Of a stretch of DNA of 64,000 nt, positions 59,704-64,000 are shown piece by piece. The notes beneath the pieces were generated by a model, which worked only from the letters and a program-made list of their open reading frames with translations, did no database searches and was not told the origin of the DNA. The position numbers and the translations under genes are program-made. Every line of letters starts with the position of its first letter. Within the stretch, counting starts at the first letter, position 1. The stretch is taken from NCBI GenBank assembly GCA_900549825.1, contig URQB01000001.1, forward strand, positions 62,001-126,000. The letters are read 5' to 3'. This DNA comes from an uncultured Oscillospiraceae bacterium (GTDB lineage Bacteria > Bacillota > Clostridia > Oscillospirales > Acutalibacteraceae).

Positions 59704-60447
59704 TCACATTCCATGCGCTGCTTCTGTCTCTTTCCGAAACGCGCAGGCTTCGTCGAATTCGCCAAGAAGCTTCGGCAGCATCTCCTCCCGGCTTCCCTGA
59801 CTGCGGATTTTTCCGTCTGCGATCACAGCAATTTCATCCGCAAGCTTCATAATACGCTCCTGATGTGAAATAATGATCACGCTTTCATGCCGATTGGAGC
59901 TGAGGGCACGGAAGCTGTCGACGAGCATCGTAAAGCTCCATAAGTCAATCCCCGCCTCCGGTTCATCATAGATGGCCAGCTTCAAATTACGCGCCATGAT
60001 TGTTGCAATTTCGATACGCTTGACCTCTCCGCCGGAGAGGGAAGCATCCACCTCGCGGTTGAGATAATCCTTTGAGCAAAGGCCGACATTCGTCAGATAC
60101 GCGCAGCAGGCATCCTCCGGCAGCTCGCTTCCGTGAGCAAGGCTCAGGAGCCGGCGGACCGTCAGCCCCTTGAAGCGCGGCGGCTGCTGAAACGCATAGC
60201 CGATGCCGCGCTTTGCCCGCTCGGTAATGCCAAGCGCCGTGATATCCTGCCCGTCAAACAAAATCTGGCCGGACGTCGGCTTCTCGATTCCCATGATGAT
60301 CCGGGCGAGCGTGGATTTCCCCCCACCGTTCGGCCCTGTTATGACCATGAATTTCCCTTCCGGGAGCGTGAGGTTTACATGATCCAAGATCTCATGCTGT
60401 GCACCCTCTGCATCCACCTGGAAGGAAATATTTTTTAATTCCAGCAT
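59704..60447 (-). CDS. sufC: Fe-S cluster assembly ATPase SufC (SmsC-like)
   Basis: ABC-type ATPase driving Fe-S cluster assembly on SufB, 247 residues. Walker A GPNGGGKSTLARIIMG at about 37-52; SufC-type IGYAFQQPPRFKGLTVRRLL; signature LSGGEVKRIEIATIMARN near 138; Walker B LAIYDEPEAGIDLWS near 160. AGAGG lies 8 bases before ATG 60447. Transcribed with the SufB-like gene 28 bases on. Promoter at 60537-60565. Confidence 0.92.
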   Translation of the reverse strand: MLELKNISFQVDAEGAQHEILDHVNLTLPEGKFMVITGPNGGGKSTLARIIMGIEKPTSGQILFDGQDITALGITERAKRGIGYAFQQPPRFKGLTVRRLLSLAHGSELPEDACCAYLTNVGLCSKDYLNREVDASLSGGEVKRIEIATIMARNLKLAIYDEPEAGIDLWSFTMLVDSFRALSSNRHESVIIISHQERIMKLADEIAVIADGKIRSQGSREEMLPKLLGEFDEACAFRKETEAAHGM

Positions 60448-60536
60448 TTTATTAACCTCTTTTCCGTACTGCCTGTGAAAGACGGCATACAATCGCAGCA
60501 TATGGAATGGAATGGCATGGCTTGCCGCCCCAGCCC

Positions 60537-60565
60537 ATTATACCCGTATTCCATCCCATTGGCAA
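60537..60565 (-). promoter_or_regulatory. Promoter of sufC-sufB
   Basis: Minus strand TTGCCA (60560-60565), 17-base spacer, TATAAT (60537-60542). Confidence 0.65.
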
Positions 60566-60584
60566 GGTTTCGTGCGGATGGAAA

Positions 60585-60613
60585 TTGTAAAGGGCACAGT
60601 TTTGTATTATAAT
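60585..60613 (+). promoter_or_regulatory. Promoter of the second Gfo/Idh/MocA gene
   Basis: TTGTAA (60585-60590), 17-base spacer, TATAAT (60608-60613), 50 bases before the start. Confidence 0.75.
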
Positions 60614-60663
60614 GAGAAAAACAGTTGATTGAAGCAATATTTAAAAGAAGGGAAGCGCTTCGG

Positions 60664-61638
60664 ATGAAGCAATTTCAATTTGGCATCCTCGGGGCAGGAA
60701 GTATTGCGCATAAATTCTGCGACGCGGTCGGAAAAGTGGATGGCGCGTGCGTTGCAGCTGTGGCCAGTAAGGAGCAAAAACGCGCCTGGCGCTTTGCAAA
60801 GCGGCACCAGATCGAGGATTTTTACGACAACTACGAGCAGCTTCTTGCGCGGGAGGATCTGGACGCGATCTATATCGCGACGACACATAATTTCCATTAT
60901 GAAAACATTATGCGTTGCCTGGAACACGATAAACCCGTGCTGTGTGAAAAAAGCATGGTTCCTACTGCGGCACAGGCACAGGAAATCTTTGGCCTCGCCA
61001 GAGAAAAGAACCTTTTTGTCATGGAGGCAATGTGGTCCCGTTTCCTGCCGCATATCAATCAGGCGCGCCAGTGGATCAAGGAGGGCCGGATCGGAAGCCT
61101 GGAGACCGCGGGCTGCACAATCGGCTTTTCCGCCAGCCGGGATCCCTCCCACAGGATCAACGACCCTGCGCTTGGTGGCGGTGCTGCTTATGATATCGGG
61201 GTTTATGCAATCGAATTGATGACCTATCTGATCGATGAGCCAATCCTGGAAGTGCATTCTATGCTTGCCCACTCGGAAACCGGGGTGGATAAAACAGATC
61301 ATATTACGCTCCGTTTTCCAAGCTGCATTGCGTCTCTTCAGGCAACGACTGCCGCCACGGTCCGTGAAGAGCTCTGCATCTATGGCTCGGAGGGATTTAT
61401 CCGTATCCCGCGGGCGCACTGCTCGCATTCCTGCACGCTTTATAATAAACGGGGGATACCGGTCAAACGGTTTCATAAAAATTATGGAAACGGCTTTGTG
61501 TTTGAAGTGCGTGACACCATGCGCTGCATCCGCGCGGGGAAATTCGAGAGCGAAACCGTCCCACACAGCGCCACGCTTCAGTGTGCTGAGGTTTTCGACC
61601 GGTGCTTTGATGGCTGGAATTACGGAGACAAGCCCTAA
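60664..61638 (+). CDS. Gfo/Idh/MocA family oxidoreductase
   Basis: NAD(P)-dependent dehydrogenase, 324 residues, substrate unknown. Rossmann FGILGAGSIAHKFCDAV at about 5-21, DAIYIATTHNFHYENIMRCLEHDKPVLCEKSMVPTAAQAQE near 75 with the family EK(S/P) lysine, EAMWSRFLPHINQARQWIKEGRIG near 125, and LGGGAAYDIGVYAIE near 175 with the catalytic Asp-His-equivalent region. It is unlike the divergent Gfo protein at 38510. ATG 60664 follows AGAAGGGA by 12 bases. Divergently transcribed from sufC. Confidence 0.88.
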   Translation: MKQFQFGILGAGSIAHKFCDAVGKVDGACVAAVASKEQKRAWRFAKRHQIEDFYDNYEQLLAREDLDAIYIATTHNFHYENIMRCLEHDKPVLCEKSMVPTAAQAQEIFGLAREKNLFVMEAMWSRFLPHINQARQWIKEGRIGSLETAGCTIGFSASRDPSHRINDPALGGGAAYDIGVYAIELMTYLIDEPILEVHSMLAHSETGVDKTDHITLRFPSCIASLQATTAATVREELCIYGSEGFIRIPRAHCSHSCTLYNKRGIPVKRFHKNYGNGFVFEVRDTMRCIRAGKFESETVPHSATLQCAEVFDRCFDGWNYGDKP

Positions 61639-61923
61639 TTTTAATCAAAAGGCAGCCCCTTGGCCGACTCTTTCGTGGATGTTCCCTAAATGGTACTGCA
61701 GCACCATTCCTCTTTTCTGACTTTCCTGCTATCCTGCACTTACAGAATAACGATCAATATAAAGGAAAGGAGAAATCGCATGGAACACAACCTACAGGTT
61801 CCACAGAAAAGATGAAAAAAACTTCTTCCGCCGTTTCATCCCCTCCCCTCCTTTTAACGATGAAGCCGGAAAAGGGCGAAACCGTTTTTCAGCGGTTCCG
61901 CCCTTTTCCTGTCCATAAAAATC
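61639..61923. other. Degenerate intergenic region
   Basis: Holds an 11-codon frame at 61780-61815 (MEHNLQVPQKR) behind a perfect AAGGAAAGGAG, followed by a hairpin GGAAAAGGGCG...CGCCCTTTTCC (about 61869-61911). Either a leader peptide or the 5' stub of a deleted gene. Nothing else recognised. Confidence 0.3.
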
Positions 61924-62097
61924 CTATCGTTTGGAATATGCCGTATCAAAATAGTTGACGCCCTCCTCGATTGCCCTTCGGATTAGCTCCGTGCTTTTCT
62001 CCTGGTCAATCGCGCCGCGTTTGCCCGGCAGGCGCATACAGCCAAATCCGGGCACGGACAGGCACTTTCCGGTTTTGAAATCAGTCCGGTATTGCAT
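61924..62097 (-). pseudogene. Truncated aldo/keto reductase (N-terminal 57 codons only)
   Basis: Minus-strand frame from ATG 62097 to TAG 61924 encodes 57 residues matching the start of COG1453-type aldo/keto reductases: LSVPGFGCMRLPGKRG and AIEEGVNYFDTAYSKR, parallel to LLGLGCMRFPQKDG and INYFDTAYVYG of the intact gene at 1102. The frame ends right after the catalytic FDTAY, and no continuation is seen downstream in any frame, so about 85 % of the gene is gone. No good RBS remains. A terminator-like hairpin lies beyond its end. Confidence 0.8.
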
Positions 62098-62130
62098 CCA
62101 GCCACATCCGTTCTGTTTTTAGAAATATAT

Positions 62131-62156
62131 CGGCGGGGCCATTGCCAACCCCGCCG
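62131..62156 (-). terminator. Terminator of ldh
   Basis: 8-bp CGGCGGGG/CCCCGCCG stem (62131-62138 with 62149-62156), followed on the minus strand by an AT-rich tail (ATATATTTC); A/T tails are modest. Confidence 0.6.
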
Positions 62157-62175
62157 TTTCATTTGCGAAGTGAAT

Positions 62176-63135
62176 CTATTGCAGCCCCAGTTCATCAAAA
62201 TGGGTGCGCAGCGTCTCGCAGGAAGCCTTGAATTTCCCGGTCTCGTCCTCCGTCAAGGACAACTGCAAAATCCGCTGGACGCCGTTGCGGTTGACGATGC
62301 AGGGTGCGCCTACGAATACACCCGTCTCCCCGTATTCCCCGCGCATCATGGCAGATACCGTAAGCACGCTGTTTTCATTGCCGAAGATCGCGCGCGTGAT
62401 GCGCACAAGCGCCATCCCGATGCCATAATAGGTTGCCCGCTTCGCCTCGATGATCTTCTGCGCCGCGCCGCGCACTTCTTCCGTGATCTTCTCCATTTCC
62501 TCGCAGCAATACTTCCCATTGGACTCCTCGCAAATGGAGAGCACAGGCTTTGTCGCCATCATTGCCTGCGACCATGGGACAAACTCGCTGTCTCCATGCT
62601 CGCCCATCACATAAGCGTGCATATTGCGCGGGTCGACGTGGAAGTATTCGCCGAGCAGGTAGCGCAGCCGTGCGGTATCGAGCGCCGTGCCCGTGCCCAG
62701 TACACGGCGCGGATTGAAGCCGGAAAGCACAGCGGTGATCCGCGTCATAATATCGACCGGATTGGTCGCCACCAGGAAGATGCCGTTAAAGCCGGATTCC
62801 GTCACCGGGTCGATAATCGACCGGAAGACCGCCGTATTCCGCTGCAGCAGATCCAGGCGGGATTCCCCAGGCTTCTGGGCGACGCCAGCGCAGATCGTGA
62901 CAATATCCGCGTCGCTGCAATCTTCATAACTGCCGGCATAAATTTTCATATTCGAGCCGGAAAAGGCCAGGCCGTGGTTCAAATCCATCGCCTCGCCCTC
63001 GGCGCGCCTGCGGTCTACGTCGACCAGCACCAGCTCATCGCAGGCATTCTGATTGAGCAGCGCATATGCATAGCTCATGCCCACCATGCCGGTCCCGATG
63101 AGCACCACTTTTCTATTTTCCGAGATCATATCCAT
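62176..63135 (-). CDS. ldh: L-lactate dehydrogenase
   Basis: NADH-dependent reduction of pyruvate to lactate, fermentative redox balance; 319 residues. VVLIGTGMVGMSYAYAL (GxGxxG, about 10-26), VDVDRRRAEGEAMDL near 40, QRNTAVFRSI near 100 with the active-site loop Arg, ATNPVDIMT near 122, GEHGDSEFVPWS near 175 with the catalytic His. ATG 63135 is 6 bases after AAAGG; an adjacent GTG and a downstream ATG are alternatives. Malate dehydrogenase is less likely given QRN rather than MxR in the specificity loop. Confidence 0.95.
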   Translation of the reverse strand: MDMISENRKVVLIGTGMVGMSYAYALLNQNACDELVLVDVDRRRAEGEAMDLNHGLAFSGSNMKIYAGSYEDCSDADIVTICAGVAQKPGESRLDLLQRNTAVFRSIIDPVTESGFNGIFLVATNPVDIMTRITAVLSGFNPRRVLGTGTALDTARLRYLLGEYFHVDPRNMHAYVMGEHGDSEFVPWSQAMMATKPVLSICEESNGKYCCEEMEKITEEVRGAAQKIIEAKRATYYGIGMALVRITRAIFGNENSVLTVSAMMRGEYGETGVFVGAPCIVNRNGVQRILQLSLTEDETGKFKASCETLRTHFDELGLQ

Positions 63136-63197
63136 CACATGCCTTTCTCAAATGGGACGAACGCTGTCCAAGATTTGTATTGCCGTCCCTGCCTTTA

Positions 63198-63226
63198 TTT
63201 ATACACGGTTTTTGGAATTCGGTCAA
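63198..63226 (-). promoter_or_regulatory. Promoter of ldh
   Basis: Minus strand TTGACC (63221-63226), 17-base spacer, TATAAA (63198-63203). The remaining 320 bases up to 63547 are AT-rich with no gene or RNA that I can support. Confidence 0.75.
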
Positions 63227-63547
63227 GTAATCGCAAGAAGACATGTGTCGTGAAAATATGAAGATGTTATCATTTGTTTTTCCGAGTAAATTTAACAAAC
63301 TTTCATTAGAATCCTATATGTTTTGCTAATTTAACTAACCTGTTCCATAAAGATATATTCATTGGGGTGTTTATGTCAATTATAACTATCGTGTGACAGG
63401 TGCCCTGCTTAACGTCTCTTTCGCAACAGCTGCGACCGTACAATTGGCCCAACTTTTTATACTTGGTCAACAGACGCTTAAATAAAATGATGATATGCCG
63501 GCAGATGCCCCCTATCATTATTTTTTATAAAATCGCTTGGAGGGGCT

Positions 63548-63643
63548 ATGTTAAAGCTAAATCAAAAAAGAATGCCTACGATCTGTATCATAATGGTCCT
63601 TGCGCTTTTCACCAGCGTATTTGGAGGGTTTTATTTTTCATAA
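63548..63643 (+). CDS. Possible 31-residue single-pass membrane peptide
   Basis: ATG 63548 follows GGAGGGG with only a 4-base gap. The peptide is MLKLNQKRMPTICIIM...FGGFYFS: a basic start and one hydrophobic segment of about 20 residues (TICIIMVLALFTSVFGGFYF). The TAA is 8 bases before the rplL terminator hairpin, which would also end this transcript. Size and composition suit a small membrane protein, but chance cannot be excluded. Confidence 0.35.
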   Translation: MLKLNQKRMPTICIIMVLALFTSVFGGFYFS

Positions 63644-63650
63644 ATAACAA

Positions 63651-63685
63651 AAAAGGATCCGCAAGCGTTGCTTCCGGATCCTTTT
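63651..63685. terminator. Bidirectional terminator at the end of rplL
   Basis: 11-bp stem (63651-63661 with 63675-63685), 13-base loop, A-run and T-run flanks. Confidence 0.85.
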
Positions 63686-63729
63686 CACCGCAGGCCGCAA
63701 GGGTCTCACGATTTTCTGATAAGACAATC

Positions 63730-64000
63730 TTATTTGAGCTCGACCTTTGCGCCGGCAGCCTCCAGCTTCTCCTTCGCCGCTTCCGCGTCTTCCTTGGAGA
63801 TGCCTTCCTTGACAGCCTTGGGAGCGCCGTCGACAACAGCCTTCGCATCGGCAAGGCCAAGGCCGGTGATCTCGCGGACCGCCTTGATCACCTTGATCTT
63901 CTCCGCGCCGACTTCCGCAAGGATGACGTCGAACTCGGTCTTCTCTTCCTCAGCAGCAGCAGCGCCGCCGTCGGCCGGAGCCGCAACCGCTACCGCGGCA
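63730..64000 (-). CDS. rplL: Ribosomal protein L7/L12 (5' end outside window)
   Basis: The C-terminal 89 residues of the stalk protein: Ala-rich hinge (AAVAVAAPADGGAAAAEEE), then the globular domain EKTEFDVILAEVGAEKIKVIKAVREITGLGLADAKAVVDGAPK ending KLEAAGAKVELK. The whole C-terminal domain that binds translation factors is present; the dimerising N-terminal domain is beyond the window. Expected to be the end of the rplJ-rplL operon. Confidence 0.97.
   Translation of the reverse strand, partial: AAVAVAAPADGGAAAAEEEKTEFDVILAEVGAEKIKVIKAVREITGLGLADAKAVVDGAPKAVKEGISKEDAEAAKEKLEAAGAKVELK

Noticed and set aside
63306..63518. 70-codon frame on the minus strand upstream of ldh
   Set aside because: AT-rich spacer, no RBS, no recognisable protein features.
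1..64000. Mobile elements, prophage, CRISPR arrays, rRNA and tRNA genes
   Set aside because: No transposase or integrase motifs, no direct-repeat arrays, no tRNA-like cloverleaf or rRNA sequence was recognised on reading both strands.

Overview
The window comes from a GC-rich, strictly anaerobic, spore-forming member of the Clostridia (Bacillota), plausibly an Oscillospiraceae-like gut bacterium. The evidence is an anaerobic ribonucleotide reductase with its radical-SAM activase, formate-tetrahydrofolate ligase, SpoVT, a SpoIIQ-like M23 protein, AbrB-type regulators with a CxxC tail, strong AAGGAGG-type ribosome binding sites, frequent 17-bp-spaced TTGnnn/TATAAT promoters and compact operons. 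Almost the whole window is housekeeping chromosome; I see no prophage, transposase, CRISPR array, rRNA or tRNA.

Layout. 1-2217 (+): end of nrdD, nrdG, then a 4Fe-4S aldo/keto reductase. 2317-7077 (-): complete branched-chain amino acid ABC transporter livJ-HMGF. 7405-8118 (-): SpoIIQ-like endopeptidase with a possible sigma-F promoter. 8254-9921 (+): fhs. 10129-13385 (+): murL-murD and an overlapping gene of unknown function, followed by a decayed membrane-protein gene. 14097-17438 (-): an EF-G paralogue with a TTG start and a triple-S1-domain protein. 17715-22939 (+): DUF951, prfA, Sua5-type threonylcarbamoyl-AMP synthase, coaE, a lytic transglycosylase and an M18 aminopeptidase. 22943-23613 (+): a structured leader, probably a yjdF-type riboswitch, and yjdF. 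23666-26474 (-): a TfoX-C-like protein and a zinc/manganese ABC transporter under a promoter with a dyad operator. 26681-29913 (+): ddl, DUF1934, argS. 30039-32803 (-): a 55-residue ORF, lysC and hom. 33125-36355 (+): AI-2E-family transporter, spoVT, a possible structured ncRNA and an MTA/SAH nucleosidase. 36449-38122 (-): UspA-like protein and DUF3048 lipoprotein.

38510-46210 (+) is the least ordinary part: a six-gene sugar-catabolic cluster (Gfo/Idh/MocA oxidoreductase, BadF/GlcNAc-kinase-like protein, GH4 glycosidase, a beta-propeller/alpha-toroid protein without signal peptide, DapA/NanA-family aldolase, ChbG-type deacetylase). It has no transporter or regulator of its own, and all products look cytoplasmic. 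46296-54699 (-) is a complete arginine operon, argGHC-orf94-JBDF, preceded by an ARG-box-like site; a 94-residue lipoprotein of unknown function sits inside it. 55079-63643 holds a flavin-reductase-like protein, two tandem AbrB paralogues, a 595-residue membrane protein of unknown function, a minimal two-gene SUF/SMS Fe-S assembly pair, a second Gfo/Idh/MocA oxidoreductase, a truncated aldo/keto reductase, ldh and a possible 31-residue membrane peptide. The window ends inside rplL (-).

The observations most worth following are the MurL-MurD pair, an alternative D-glutamate route into peptidoglycan, in a clostridial genome; the orphan sugar cluster with its cytoplasmic propeller-toroid protein; the minimal SufB-SufC pair; the structured leaders before yjdF and after spoVT; and the lipoprotein embedded in the arg operon.
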